Below are positions 31,257-40,084 of a stretch of DNA of 45,012 bases, piece by piece. The notes below the pieces were generated by a model, which ran no database searches, was not told the origin of the DNA, and saw only the letters and a program-made list of their open reading frames with translations. Origin of the DNA: Ruminococcaceae bacterium UBA1730 (GTDB lineage Bacteria > Bacillota > Clostridia > Oscillospirales > Acutalibacteraceae); NCBI GenBank assembly GCA_002315935.1, contig DCII01000060.1:1-45012 (forward strand), written 5' to 3'. A program made the position numbers and the translations under genes. Every line of letters begins with the position of its first letter. Positions within the stretch are counted from its first letter, which is position 1.

Positions 31257-33073
31257 AATATCATAAATCGGAATACGGTGCGGTTGCCGAGGGCAAAAGA
31301 ATCATATTCAGAATTGTTCTTCCGAGAAGTCTTCAGTGCTCCTATGCCTTTCTTTCGGTTTCGTCTGATAATGGCGTAAAGAAGCTTATCCCGATGGAAT
31401 GGGAGAGGATGGAGGGCGAAAACGAAGAGTGGTGGAGCGTTGATTTTTCCGCTGAAAAAAGCGGACTTTATTGGTATCGCTTCATTCTGAAAACGGCATT
31501 CGGCGAAAATGCAATCACGAGAGCGGCAGATTCAAGGGGCAGAATTTCGGCAGACGGCGATGATTTTCAGCTGACCGTATATTCGAAGGATTTCACTACT
31601 CCCGATTGGATTAAAGGCTCGGTTATCTATCAGATTTTTCCTGACAGATTTTGCTTTTCGGGCAAAAAAAGGACCGCTCCTGTCGGAAGAGTTATCCGCT
31701 CGGACTGGGGCGGAAAGCCGATGTGGAATCCCGATTCGCAGGGAAAAATTACGCAGTATGATTTCTTTCAGGGAGACCTCGAGGGAATCGGAAGCAAACT
31801 TGATTATCTGGAATCTCTCGGAATCGGTTGCATCTATCTCAATCCGATATTCTCGGCTCAGTCAAATCACAGATACGATACCGCTGATTACGAAAGCATT
31901 GATGTGCTTCTCGGCGATGAAAAAGATTTCGTTAAGCTTTGCTCCGATGCTAAAAATCACGGAATAAGGATTATCATTGACGGCGTTTTCAGCCATACCG
32001 GTGCTGACAGCGTTTATTTCAACAAAGAAAAAAGATACGGGAAATCGGGAGCTTATAACGATAAGAATTCACCGTATTTTCCGTGGTACAGATTCAAAAA
32101 ATTTCCCGATGAATATGATTGCTGGTGGAATGTTGATATTCTGCCGGAAATTGATGAGGAAAACGACAGCTACATTGAATATATGTCAGGCGAAAACGGA
32201 ATTCTTCGCAGGTGGCTTCGTGCAGGAGCATCGGGCTGGAGACTCGATGTTGCCGATGAGCTTCCCGATAAATTTCTTGATGCACTTCGCATTGCCGTTC
32301 GCAGAGAAAAAGCGGATGCCTTCATTCTCGGAGAGGTTTGGGAGGATGCTTCGAATAAAATCAGCTATTCAAGCAGAAGAAGATACCTCGAAGGCAACCA
32401 GCTTGATTCGGTTATGAATTATCCCTTTGCGAACGCACTCATTGATTTTGCGGTAACGGGAGTTGCCGAGGGCTTCAACGAAAAAATTGAAGCAATCTGC
32501 GAAAATTATCCGAAGCCTGCGGTTGATACCCTTATGAACCATATCGGCACTCATGATACCTGCCGTGTGCTCAACAGACTTGCCACTCTCGGCAAATATG
32601 AATCGAGCCATCTTGAAAGGTATCGGGGCGGTTTGACGGATGAAGAATATCAGAGAGGCAAAAGGCTTCTTAAGCTTATTTCCTCAATGCAGTTCACTCT
32701 GCCCGGCGTTCCCTGCATCTATTACGGCGATGAGGTCGGAACCGACGGCGGCGAGGATCCGTTCAACAGAGGTTGCTTCCCCTGGGGAAAAGAGGATAAG
32801 GAAATTCTTGAGCATTACAGATTTCTCGGCAGTCTGAGAAAAAAATATAAGGTTTTTGCAGACGGTGCATTCGAGGCGGTTTCGTCGGTTATGGGATGCG
32901 TTGCATACAAAAGAACAGGCAGAGAATCAATTATGACAGTGGCAAACAGAAACAGCCATCCCATTGAATATATTCTGCCTGAATCGGGTTGGAAATCCCT
33001 GACGGGAGAAAACATAGAGGACAGAGCTCTGCATATTGATGCAGAAAGTGCGGCAATACTGATTTTGGAGTGA
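31226..33073 (+). CDS. GH13-family alpha-amylase (neopullulanase/cyclomaltodextrinase type)
   Basis: 615 residues. An N-terminal beta domain (1-120) as in CBM34-type maltogenic enzymes precedes the barrel, which has the four GH13 regions: DGVFSHTG (252-259), GWRLDVADE with nucleophile D341, GEVWE with acid/base E370, and GTHDT with D444. IYQIFPDRF opens the barrel. It hydrolyses alpha-1,4 (and possibly 1,6) links in maltodextrin, inside the cell as no signal exists. It complements glgP at 10.8 kb. AGAGGGT 8 bases before the ATG, which lies within the previous gene. Confidence 0.92.
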   Translation: MDYIPFNSRLKYHKSEYGAVAEGKRIIFRIVLPRSLQCSYAFLSVSSDNGVKKLIPMEWERMEGENEEWWSVDFSAEKSGLYWYRFILKTAFGENAITRAADSRGRISADGDDFQLTVYSKDFTTPDWIKGSVIYQIFPDRFCFSGKKRTAPVGRVIRSDWGGKPMWNPDSQGKITQYDFFQGDLEGIGSKLDYLESLGIGCIYLNPIFSAQSNHRYDTADYESIDVLLGDEKDFVKLCSDAKNHGIRIIIDGVFSHTGADSVYFNKEKRYGKSGAYNDKNSPYFPWYRFKKFPDEYDCWWNVDILPEIDEENDSYIEYMSGENGILRRWLRAGASGWRLDVADELPDKFLDALRIAVRREKADAFILGEVWEDASNKISYSSRRRYLEGNQLDSVMNYPFANALIDFAVTGVAEGFNEKIEAICENYPKPAVDTLMNHIGTHDTCRVLNRLATLGKYESSHLERYRGGLTDEEYQRGKRLLKLISSMQFTLPGVPCIYYGDEVGTDGGEDPFNRGCFPWGKEDKEILEHYRFLGSLRKKYKVFADGAFEAVSSVMGCVAYKRTGRESIMTVANRNSHPIEYILPESGWKSLTGENIEDRALHIDAESAAILILE

Positions 33074-33077
33074 AATT

Positions 33078-33959
33078 ATGTCAATTTTCGGAAGAAAAAA
33101 GGTCAGCTTCATGACCGAAAAGCAGTCCGCAAGAGAAAAAAACAAAAAGTTCATAACCGTTTTTGCAGTCGGTGCGGTGTTCGTGCTTGCACTGTCGCTA
33201 ATTGCAATTCTTAATAAAAATGATTTCAATTTCCGTGCGGCTCTCGGCGGCGACACGGAAACAAGAGCCGACGGGCAGGAGAATGCGGTTGAGGCGATTG
33301 CATCAAATTCGGATAAAATCTATTTCCTGTGGGTAGCTTCAAAGGACAGAAGTGCAATGAGATTCATGTGGCTTGTAAGAGTGCAGATGCCCGAAGGAAA
33401 ATTCTCAATCTGCACAATAAAACCGACTTCGATTCTGACAATTGACGGCAAGGGCGTAACCTTTGAGGATGTTTATGAAAAGTCCGGCGAAAAAGAGCTT
33501 GTTGCCGCAATGGAAGCATATTCGGGGCTTAAAATTGACAAATATATCGGTGCAACGGATGAGAATTTCAAGGCTCTCGTAAATTATCTCGGCGGAGTTC
33601 AGATTGAGGTTCCTGAGCAGATTGAATATAAGAGCGAGGAATTCAATGCTATTCTTGTCAAGGGAAGGCAGAATATGAAGGGTGATACCCTTTTCAGGTA
33701 TCTGCGTTATCTCGGAGCAACCGAATATGAGGGAACAAGGTCGCAGTCAAAGGTTTTCGGCGAATTTCTCGAAAATGTCTTTTCGGAAAAATACATTGAG
33801 AAGAGAACAAATATCTTTTCTAAAATTTCGAATTCAATGACAACGAGCATCTCAATAGTTGATTTTTCATCCCATGATATTGATGTCAGAGCTCTTATGG
33901 AAAACGGAATCGGAAGCATTGATATTGTTTCAATCCCTTCAGAGCTGACGAAAGGATAA
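33078..33959 (+). CDS. LCP (LytR-CpsA-Psr)-like protein with degenerate active site
   Basis: 293 residues: a basic cytoplasmic start, one membrane helix (about 26-44, ITVFAVGAVFVLALSLIAIL), then an LCP-like outer domain. LVNYLGGVQIEVP matches the family LV..LGGV.V.VP motif, and RQNMKGDTLFRYLRYLG the LNG.qAL.YvR.R region. But active LCP phosphotransferases have SIPRDT and RxxD motifs for the polyprenyl-pyrophosphate; here the first reads TIKPTS and the second has lost its Arg/Asp. So it probably cannot transfer wall polymers in the usual way. GGAGTG upstream of the ATG; the next gene follows after 3 bases. Confidence 0.75.
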   Translation: MSIFGRKKVSFMTEKQSAREKNKKFITVFAVGAVFVLALSLIAILNKNDFNFRAALGGDTETRADGQENAVEAIASNSDKIYFLWVASKDRSAMRFMWLVRVQMPEGKFSICTIKPTSILTIDGKGVTFEDVYEKSGEKELVAAMEAYSGLKIDKYIGATDENFKALVNYLGGVQIEVPEQIEYKSEEFNAILVKGRQNMKGDTLFRYLRYLGATEYEGTRSQSKVFGEFLENVFSEKYIEKRTNIFSKISNSMTTSISIVDFSSHDIDVRALMENGIGSIDIVSIPSELTKG

Positions 33960-33962
33960 AAT

Positions 33963-35084
33963 ATGAAGAAGAAATTTTACGGCTTTGTTGCAATCTTTAT
34001 TGCCGTGTTTGCCGTTTACTATGCCTTTGATTCGCATATTGTCGGACCTCCCTCCGAAAACGGAAGCCCGTATAAATTCTATTATGCGGAGCTTGACAAA
34101 ACGGAGAAGCGTGCATATGACTGCATACTTGATAATATCTACGATATGCCGAGAAGAATAAGAGTGCCGTATCTGACTGGCGAACAGCTTGACAATGTTT
34201 TTATGGCTCTTCTCTACGATAACCCCGATTTGTTTTTCCTCGGCAGAAAGTGTGCCGTAACCTCGGGCTTCATGACGGATTATTTTACCGTTGACTATAT
34301 AATGAATAAGCAGGAATACCAAAGGCAGGCCGAGGAGCTTGAAAAAATCAAGGATGAAATTGTTTCGGGTCTTACGGACACCTCCGATGTATGGCAGACG
34401 GAGCTTGAAATTCACGATTATATCATTGATAACTGCGATTACAAAATTGAAGAAAGAAATTATTCCTATTCTTCATCTTACGGTGCACTTGTGAATAAGC
34501 AGGCGGCTTGCGAAGGATATTCAAAGGCGGCAAAGCTTATTTTTGATGCGGTCGGAATCGAGAGCGGAATAGTCTGCGGAACGGCAACAAGTCAGAAAAA
34601 CGAAACATCCTCTCATATGTGGAATGCCGTTAAAATCGGCGGAAAATTCTATCATCTTGATTGCACCTGGGATGACCCCGTTAACGATAACGGTGCGAAG
34701 ATGCGTATGTATTCATATTTCAATGTCAGCGATGAAATGATAGGCGTTTCGCATAAGGATTTTTCCTATGATTACGGATGCAATTCCGATGAAGAAAATT
34801 ATTATATAAAGAAAGGTCTCTATTTCAGCAGCTTCGGTGCAGAGGAAAAAAATCTTCTCAGGCAAAGCATGATTGAATGCGTTGAAAACGGAGAGACCTA
34901 TGTTCAGATGAAGTTTGTCAGCAAGAAGCTTTATAATTCGGCGGTGTCAAATCTCATCAAAAAAGGTACAATTTACAGCATACTTACCGATGTTAAAAAA
35001 TCCACCGGTAAAAATATAGCCACAAATGTGATGAAGTATTACGAAAATGATATGCAGTATATTCTGACGATTATTGTGGAATGA
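33963..35084 (+). CDS. Membrane-anchored transglutaminase-like protein
   Basis: 373 residues with an N-terminal signal anchor (about 4-21, FYGFVAIFIAVFAVYYAF). Residues 140-260 form the transglutaminase/cysteine protease core, with the Cys in NKQAACEGYSKA, the His in SSHMWNAVKI and the Asp in YHLDCTWDDP, so the triad is complete. It probably acts outside the membrane as a protease or wall-associated amidase. Linked to the LCP-like gene by 3 bases; both are exported, so they may act on the same surface substrate. Confidence 0.88.
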   Translation: MKKKFYGFVAIFIAVFAVYYAFDSHIVGPPSENGSPYKFYYAELDKTEKRAYDCILDNIYDMPRRIRVPYLTGEQLDNVFMALLYDNPDLFFLGRKCAVTSGFMTDYFTVDYIMNKQEYQRQAEELEKIKDEIVSGLTDTSDVWQTELEIHDYIIDNCDYKIEERNYSYSSSYGALVNKQAACEGYSKAAKLIFDAVGIESGIVCGTATSQKNETSSHMWNAVKIGGKFYHLDCTWDDPVNDNGAKMRMYSYFNVSDEMIGVSHKDFSYDYGCNSDEENYYIKKGLYFSSFGAEEKNLLRQSMIECVENGETYVQMKFVSKKLYNSAVSNLIKKGTIYSILTDVKKSTGKNIATNVMKYYENDMQYILTIIVE

Positions 35085-35103
35085 GCAGAAAGGAAGTTTA
35101 ACC

Positions 35104-35667
35104 GTGGATAAGAAAAGAATAGAGGCGGCAGTCAGAGAAATTCTTATTGCCGTCGGCGAAGACCCGGACAGAGCAGGACTTGTTGAAACTCCTGCAAGGG
35201 TTGCAAGAATGTATGAGGAAATTTTTTCGGGCATTTCCGATGAACCCTCAAGGCATCTCAAGCTTTTCGATGAGGGAAGCGGAGAAATGGTAGTAGTCAG
35301 GGATATTCCGCTCTATTCGATGTGCGAGCATCATCTTCTGCCGTTTATCGGAAAGGCTCATATTGCATATATTCCGTCTGACGGAAGGGTTATCGGTCTT
35401 TCGAAGCTTGCAAGAATAGTTGATTGCTATGCAAAGCGTCCTCAGCTTCAGGAAAGGCTGACGATGCAGATTGCGGATTTTCTCAATGAAAGTCTTCATC
35501 CCATGGGCGTTGCGGTTGTGGTTGAAGCGGAGCATCTTTGCATGACCATGAGAGGTGCAAGAGCTTCGGGAGCACAGACGAGAACCTCCGCTTTGAGGGG
35601 AATTATGCAGAGTGATTCAAAAACAAGAGCGGAGGCGTTATCTCTCCTGACGGGAGGAAGGCAGTAA
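35104..35667 (+). CDS. folE: GTP cyclohydrolase I
   Basis: 187 residues. Converts GTP to dihydroneopterin triphosphate, step one of folate synthesis. LVETPARVARMYEEIF, YSMCEHHLLPF (zinc Cys and His), IGLSKLARIVDCYAKRPQLQ and the C-terminal CMTMRGARA (zinc Cys) are all present, so it is the zinc type. The start is GTG at 35104 with AAGGAAG 7 bases upstream; the open frame reaches further up but belongs to the previous gene. Stop overlaps the folP start by one base. Confidence 0.96.
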   Translation: MDKKRIEAAVREILIAVGEDPDRAGLVETPARVARMYEEIFSGISDEPSRHLKLFDEGSGEMVVVRDIPLYSMCEHHLLPFIGKAHIAYIPSDGRVIGLSKLARIVDCYAKRPQLQERLTMQIADFLNESLHPMGVAVVVEAEHLCMTMRGARASGAQTRTSALRGIMQSDSKTRAEALSLLTGGRQ

Positions 35668-36491
35668 TGCTCCGTGCAGGGAAATACTCTTTTCCGCTTG
35701 GGAAAAAGACCTATATAATGGGTATTCTGAATTACACCCCCGATTCTTTTTCGGATGGCGGTAAATATAATACACCCGAAAAGGCTCTTGAGCACGCTCT
35801 TGAAATGCAGGCTCTCGGAGCAGATATTATTGATTTAGGTGCAAATTCAACAAGACCGGGTGCAAGGGTTCTTTCCGAAGAGGAGGAGCTTGAAAGAATT
35901 TTACCCGCTCTTGAAATTCTCAACGGAAGGTTTGAGGTTCCTCTTTCGGTTGACACCTTCTATCCTGCGGTTGCAAGGGCGGCAATTGAAAACGGAGCTT
36001 CAATCATCAATGATGTCAGCGGAAAATTCAACGCTGAAATCGGAGAGCTTGCGAAGAAAAACGGTGCAGGCTATATCGTCATGCACGCTCCGTCAGATGC
36101 CGACAGTGCTTCCGTTTATGAAAACGGAGTTGTAACCGATGTGAGAAATTTCTTCATTGATTGTTTGCAGAGAGCGGCAGAAACCGGTCTTCCGAGAGAA
36201 CAGCTCTGCCTTGACCCCGGTATCGGCTTTGGCAAAACGAGAGAAAATGATATTGAGCTTATCGCAAATACGCAATGGCTGAAATTCAATGAGGTTGCAC
36301 TTCTTGTTGCGGCCTCAAGAAAAAGATTTATAGGAGTGCTTTCGGGCGAAGAAACAGGCTCGAAGCGTGATTTCGGAACTGTTGCGGCTCATACGGCGGC
36401 TATTTCGGGCGGTGCGGATATAATCAGAGTTCATGATGTTTATTCGGCAGTGCAGGGTGCAAGGGTTGCCGATGCGATATTCAGGAGATAA
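35667..36491 (+). CDS. folP: Dihydropteroate synthase
   Basis: 274 residues. Joins hydroxymethyl-dihydropterin pyrophosphate and p-aminobenzoate. GILNYTPDSFSDGG, LGANSTRPGA, SIINDVSG, LDPGIGFGKT and VAASRKRFIG are the standard pterin, phosphate and pABA motifs, in order. Sulfonamide target. ATG shares one base with the folE stop (TAATG). Confidence 0.96.
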   Translation: MLRAGKYSFPLGKKTYIMGILNYTPDSFSDGGKYNTPEKALEHALEMQALGADIIDLGANSTRPGARVLSEEEELERILPALEILNGRFEVPLSVDTFYPAVARAAIENGASIINDVSGKFNAEIGELAKKNGAGYIVMHAPSDADSASVYENGVVTDVRNFFIDCLQRAAETGLPREQLCLDPGIGFGKTRENDIELIANTQWLKFNEVALLVAASRKRFIGVLSGEETGSKRDFGTVAAHTAAISGGADIIRVHDVYSAVQGARVADAIFRR

Positions 36492-36494
36492 AAA

Positions 36495-36860
36495 ATGGAC
36501 AGAATTCTTATCAGGGATTTAAAAATTTTTGCTTATCACGGCGTCAACGAGGAAGAGAAGATTGACGGTCAGAATTTCATTCTGGATATTGATGCCTTTG
36601 TTGATATTTCCGTTCCGTGCGAAACGGACAATGTTGATGACACGGTAAGCTATGCCAAAATCATTAAGGAAACAATAAAAATATTCACTTCGCAGAAGGA
36701 TGACCTGCTTGAAAGAGCATCGCAGAGAGTTGCAGACGGTCTTTTTGAACGCTTTGAAAAAATTCAGTCTCTGCGTATTCTTCTTAAAAAGCCTGAAGCT
36801 CCGATAAAGGCGGATTTCGGCTATGTCGGAGTTGAAATATTCAGAGAGAGGGGAGAATGA
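36495..36860 (+). CDS. folB: Dihydroneopterin aldolase
   Basis: 121 residues. It turns dihydroneopterin into hydroxymethyl-dihydropterin and glycolaldehyde. FAYHGVNEEEK with the Tyr and Glu, GQNFILDIDA, VSYAKI and the final KADFGYVGVEI fit FolB. It is 3 bases after folP and directly before folK, the order expected in Firmicutes folate operons. Confidence 0.93.
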   Translation: MDRILIRDLKIFAYHGVNEEEKIDGQNFILDIDAFVDISVPCETDNVDDTVSYAKIIKETIKIFTSQKDDLLERASQRVADGLFERFEKIQSLRILLKKPEAPIKADFGYVGVEIFRERGE

Positions 36861-36861
36861 A

Positions 36862-37362
36862 ATGAGCGAAGCGGTTATTGCTCTCGGCTCAAATATGGGC
36901 AATAAAATAGAAAATCTCAACGCCGCCGTTCGTGCACTCGCAAGGCTTGACGGAATAAAGCTTATTAAGGCTTCCTCCGTCTATGAAACGGAGCCTGTCG
37001 GATATGCTGAGCAGGATAATTTTCTCAACGCCGCACTGCTTGTTGATGCAACTGTTTCTCCGCAGGTGCTTCTCGGTCAGTGTCTCGGCATTGAGGCGGC
37101 AATGGGCAGAGTCAGGACCATAAAGAACGGTCCGAGAATCATTGACCTTGACCTGATTCTCTATGAGGGATGCAAAAGCGAAACCTTTGAGCTGACTCTT
37201 CCGCATCCGAGAACTCTGGAGAGGGCGTTTGTTATGGCTCCGATGCTCGATTTATATCCCTCGGGCAGAGCACCCGGAATGTTCTTTGCTCCGCATCTGC
37301 GTGAGGTCGGAACAGACGGAATTGAAAAAACCGAAAAAGAAATTATTATTCCTATTTATTAA
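36862..37362 (+). CDS. folK: 2-amino-4-hydroxy-6-hydroxymethyldihydropteridine pyrophosphokinase
   Basis: 166 residues. IALGSNMGNK, SSVYETEPVGY, DNFLNAALLV, GPRIIDLDLILY and LPHPRTLERAF are the HPPK motifs, with the magnesium Asp pair in DLDL. Uses ATP to activate the pterin for FolP. The ATG at 36862 is preceded by GGGGAG; the longer frame from 36823 lies in folB. With folE, folP and folB it forms a full block from GTP to dihydropteroate, only the phosphatase step missing. Confidence 0.95.
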   Translation: MSEAVIALGSNMGNKIENLNAAVRALARLDGIKLIKASSVYETEPVGYAEQDNFLNAALLVDATVSPQVLLGQCLGIEAAMGRVRTIKNGPRIIDLDLILYEGCKSETFELTLPHPRTLERAFVMAPMLDLYPSGRAPGMFFAPHLREVGTDGIEKTEKEIIIPIY

Positions 37363-37374
37363 GAAGGTGAACAT

Positions 37375-37554
37375 ATGGCATCGGGAAATTGCGAAAACTG
37401 TGCTTATTACGATTATGACGAGGAATATGAATGCTATGTATGCCGCATAAATCTTGATGAGGATGAGCTTTACAGATTTTTGCAGGGCGGTTCATTCGAT
37501 TGCCCGTATTTTGACCCTTATGACGAATATAAGGTTGTTGAAAAGCAGAACTGA
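37375..37554 (+). CDS. DUF6472-type cysteine-rich mini-protein
   Basis: 59 residues, with NCENCAYYDYDEEYECYVC at the start and FDCPYFDPYDEYKVVEKQN at the end. Five Cys (6, 9, 20, 23, 43) could hold a zinc ion or iron-sulfur centre. It matches the small clostridial DUF6472 family as I remember it; the function is unknown. AAGGTGA 6 bases upstream of the ATG. It sits between folK and the SurA-like gene with 12- and 14-base gaps, so it is part of the same message. I judge it real from coding pattern and ribosome site. Confidence 0.8.
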   Translation: MASGNCENCAYYDYDEEYECYVCRINLDEDELYRFLQGGSFDCPYFDPYDEYKVVEKQN

Positions 37555-37568
37555 CGGAGGTTGACTTT

Positions 37569-39167
37569 ATGAACGCAAAAAAACCTTCCGTTTCGGAAGT
37601 GAAAAAAGAAAATGAAAGCAGAAAAGAAAAAAAGCTGAAGGCAATAATTATTGTTTTGGCTTCTCTTCTTGCTGTTTCGATAGCTGTTGTTCTTGCTGTG
37701 TTTGTGATTAAGCCGGCAATTGAAAAGAAAAAGGCCGGGGAGGAGCAGACCACATCGTCTGTTTCTTATATCGAAGACGAAGAATACGGCGAATATATGG
37801 GTTGCCGTATGCCTGCGGAATTTGCAAATATTCTCATTCAGAGCGATGAGGAATCGGAAGCCGCCTGCAAGGAATACGGCGTTGCCGCAGAAATAAACGG
37901 ACATAAGCTTTCTGTTCCCGAATATGAATTCTATTATTACCGTTCGGAATCGGATTTGCTGACAAGAGTGAATACATCCATTTCGGAAAAGGGTCAGAAT
38001 CTGACCGGCTTTGAGCCTTCGAAGGCTCCTTCGGCACAGAATTATCCGCAGACCGAAATAACATGGAGTCGGAAGCTGATGGAAGGGCTTGAAACAGAAT
38101 TAGGCGGCGATTTTTATCTCTTTGATGAAGCACTCAAGGCAGGATTTGTGCCGAGTCAGGAAAGGCTTGACGGTGTTTCGGAGCTTTTTGAATATATTGC
38201 TATGGCGGCACAAAAGACAGGTGACCTCGATACTTTTATTTCGGATTTTTATTTTGAGGGTCTGACATTCTCCATGTTTGCAAGAAGGGAAATTATCAAG
38301 AGCTATGCCGATGCCTATGCGGACAGTCTTTATGAGAGCAAGGCAAAATCCTATTCCGACAGCTTCGTTGACGGGATTTTTGAGAATTCTCCCGAAAAGT
38401 ATAAGAATGTAACGGTTAATATTCTTCCGATTGAGAACAAAGACAGCCTTGATGAAGCGACAAAGGTGAAGAATTTCACCGAATTCTGCGTTTTTGCAAA
38501 AACGCAGGTTGCTTCTGATGAATTTGACCCGGCAACTCATACCGAGAGCTATAAGGTTACATTTGAAGATATTGCCGATTATTACGGAGATACTGTTGCC
38601 GAATGGGTATTCAGCTCTGAACGCAGGGTCGGCGACACAGCCGTTGTTGCGGGAGCAATTTATAACTGCCTTATCTACATGAGGGAGCTTCCCGAGGTGA
38701 CCCACAGCAGTAATGTTATCTGCTATCAGGTTGATTCAAGTGAATTTCAATCACTTGATTTGCTTTATGAAAGTGTTCAGAAAACCTATGATGAGCTTGG
38801 TGCAGAGAAGATGACAGAGGAAGCGTTCAGAGAGTATCTCGGCAATTCTGATGAAAGTGAAATCACCGTTTATGTCAATAACTATGAATCCGGGCTGGAC
38901 AAATGGATTCATTCATCTGAAAGAAAAAGAGGAGACACGATATTTTATAAAGGCGAGGATTCGGCATATATCGTGATGTTCATAAAGGATAATCCCGAGG
39001 ATTTGTTTTCGGATGCGATTATCAGAAAGGATACCGCCATTGACGAAGTGAATAAAACGATTGAAGAAAACAGCTATTCGCTTGAGGAAAACAAAACGGG
39101 AATTAACAAAAGCGTCAAGAACGCAGAGGCAAAGTATATCGAATATTATAATTCAACCAAAGAATAA
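37569..39167 (+). CDS. Membrane-anchored SurA/PrsA-like foldase
   Basis: 532 residues. A Lys-rich cytoplasmic start, a membrane helix at about 23-47, and an extracellular part. VAAEINGHKLSVPEYEFYYYR is the SurA/PrsA-type N-terminal entry; the helical middle follows. Two parvulin-like segments then share a motif: EWVFSSERRVGDT (about residue 345) and KWIHSSERKRGDT (about 440), each followed by a strand. The active-site residues of parvulin isomerases cannot be confirmed. Likely a chaperone for exported proteins. Start has GGAGG 10 bases upstream. Confidence 0.7.
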   Translation: MNAKKPSVSEVKKENESRKEKKLKAIIIVLASLLAVSIAVVLAVFVIKPAIEKKKAGEEQTTSSVSYIEDEEYGEYMGCRMPAEFANILIQSDEESEAACKEYGVAAEINGHKLSVPEYEFYYYRSESDLLTRVNTSISEKGQNLTGFEPSKAPSAQNYPQTEITWSRKLMEGLETELGGDFYLFDEALKAGFVPSQERLDGVSELFEYIAMAAQKTGDLDTFISDFYFEGLTFSMFARREIIKSYADAYADSLYESKAKSYSDSFVDGIFENSPEKYKNVTVNILPIENKDSLDEATKVKNFTEFCVFAKTQVASDEFDPATHTESYKVTFEDIADYYGDTVAEWVFSSERRVGDTAVVAGAIYNCLIYMRELPEVTHSSNVICYQVDSSEFQSLDLLYESVQKTYDELGAEKMTEEAFREYLGNSDESEITVYVNNYESGLDKWIHSSERKRGDTIFYKGEDSAYIVMFIKDNPEDLFSDAIIRKDTAIDEVNKTIEENSYSLEENKTGINKSVKNAEAKYIEYYNSTKE

Positions 39168-39203
39168 GGAAATCGCTGATTTAATCAACGGTTCCCGAGA
39201 CAA

Positions 39204-39248
39204 AACAGCGGCTTTTCGTTGCAGATGCGGCGTCAAGCCGTTTTCTGT
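39204..39248 (+). terminator. Possible terminator after the SurA-like gene
   Basis: CGGCTT (39209-39214) and AAGCCG (39235-39240) enclose 20 bases and are followed by TTTT; outer AACAG/CTGTT can extend the stem. The rest of the 209-base gap shows only an AT-rich promoter region. Confidence 0.5.
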
Positions 39249-39292
39249 TAACAGATTATTTATTGTATTACTAAATTTTATTAAAAAATATC

Positions 39293-39321
39293 TTTTATTT
39301 TATTACCATAGGTGATATAAT
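39293..39321 (+). promoter_or_regulatory. Extended -10 promoter of the ABC transporter operon
   Basis: TGATATAAT (39313-39321) is an extended -10 box; the -35 region TTTTAT (39293-39298) is poor at 17 bases. Leader of about 50 bases. Confidence 0.55.
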
Positions 39322-39376
39322 AACTCCAATTGTATATAGCAATCGGAAAATAAGCTTTTGAATATAGGAGGAAAAA

Positions 39377-40084
39377 ATGTCTGAGATAATTTCAGTAAAT
39401 AATCTTACGAAATCATACGGCAGCCATAAGGTTCTGTCGGATGTGTCTTTTTCGCTCGAAGGCGGTCAGATTATCGGTCTGCTCGGTCCGAACGGAAGCG
39501 GAAAGACATCGCTTATCAAAATTCTCACGGGTCTTATCAATGATTACACGGGAGAGGTTATCATTGCCGGCAACAATCCCGGCCCCGTCAGCAAGTCGAT
39601 GGTTGCGTATCTGCCCGAAAAAACATATCTTGCAAGCTGGATGACTGCGGATGATGCAGTTAATTACATTGCCGATTTCTATGATGATTTCGATAAGGAA
39701 AAGGCAATGAATATGCTTGACCTTTTCCAGCTTCCTCATAAGCAGAAGGCAAAAACCATGTCAAAGGGTCAGCAGGAAAAGCTTCAGCTCATTCTTGTTA
39801 TGTGCCGCAATGCACAGATTTATATTCTTGACGAGCCTATGGGCGGCGTTGACCCTGCCGCAAGAGATTTCATTCTTGATGCAATTCTCAAGAACCGTCC
39901 CGAGGGTTCAACTATTCTTATGTCAACTCACCTTATTCACGATATTGAAGGCGTGCTTGATTCGATTATCATGATAGGCAGAGGTCAGCTCCTCATGCAG
40001 GATACCACCGCTCATCTGACCGAAACAGGCAAAACAATCAACGAAATTTTCAAGGAGGTGTTCAGCAGTGACTGGCAGTTCTAA
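39377..40084 (+). CDS. ABC transporter ATP-binding protein
   Basis: 235 residues. Walker A GPNGSGKTS (37-45), signature MSKGQQEKLQL (the family motif LSGGQ replaced by MSKGQ), Walker B IYILDEPMGGVDP and the H-loop STHLIHDI. MSKGQ-type signatures are usual in ATPases of the YtrB/ABC-2 class. Works with the permease encoded next, whose start overlaps by 17 bases. Substrate unknown; drug or lipid export is common for the class. Confidence 0.9.
   Translation: MSEIISVNNLTKSYGSHKVLSDVSFSLEGGQIIGLLGPNGSGKTSLIKILTGLINDYTGEVIIAGNNPGPVSKSMVAYLPEKTYLASWMTADDAVNYIADFYDDFDKEKAMNMLDLFQLPHKQKAKTMSKGQQEKLQLILVMCRNAQIYILDEPMGGVDPAARDFILDAILKNRPEGSTILMSTHLIHDIEGVLDSIIMIGRGQLLMQDTTAHLTETGKTINEIFKEVFSSDWQF

Noticed and set aside
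34947..35261. Minus-strand frame across the transglutaminase/folE junction
   Set aside because: Covers conserved folE codons on the other strand; no promoter or ribosome site.
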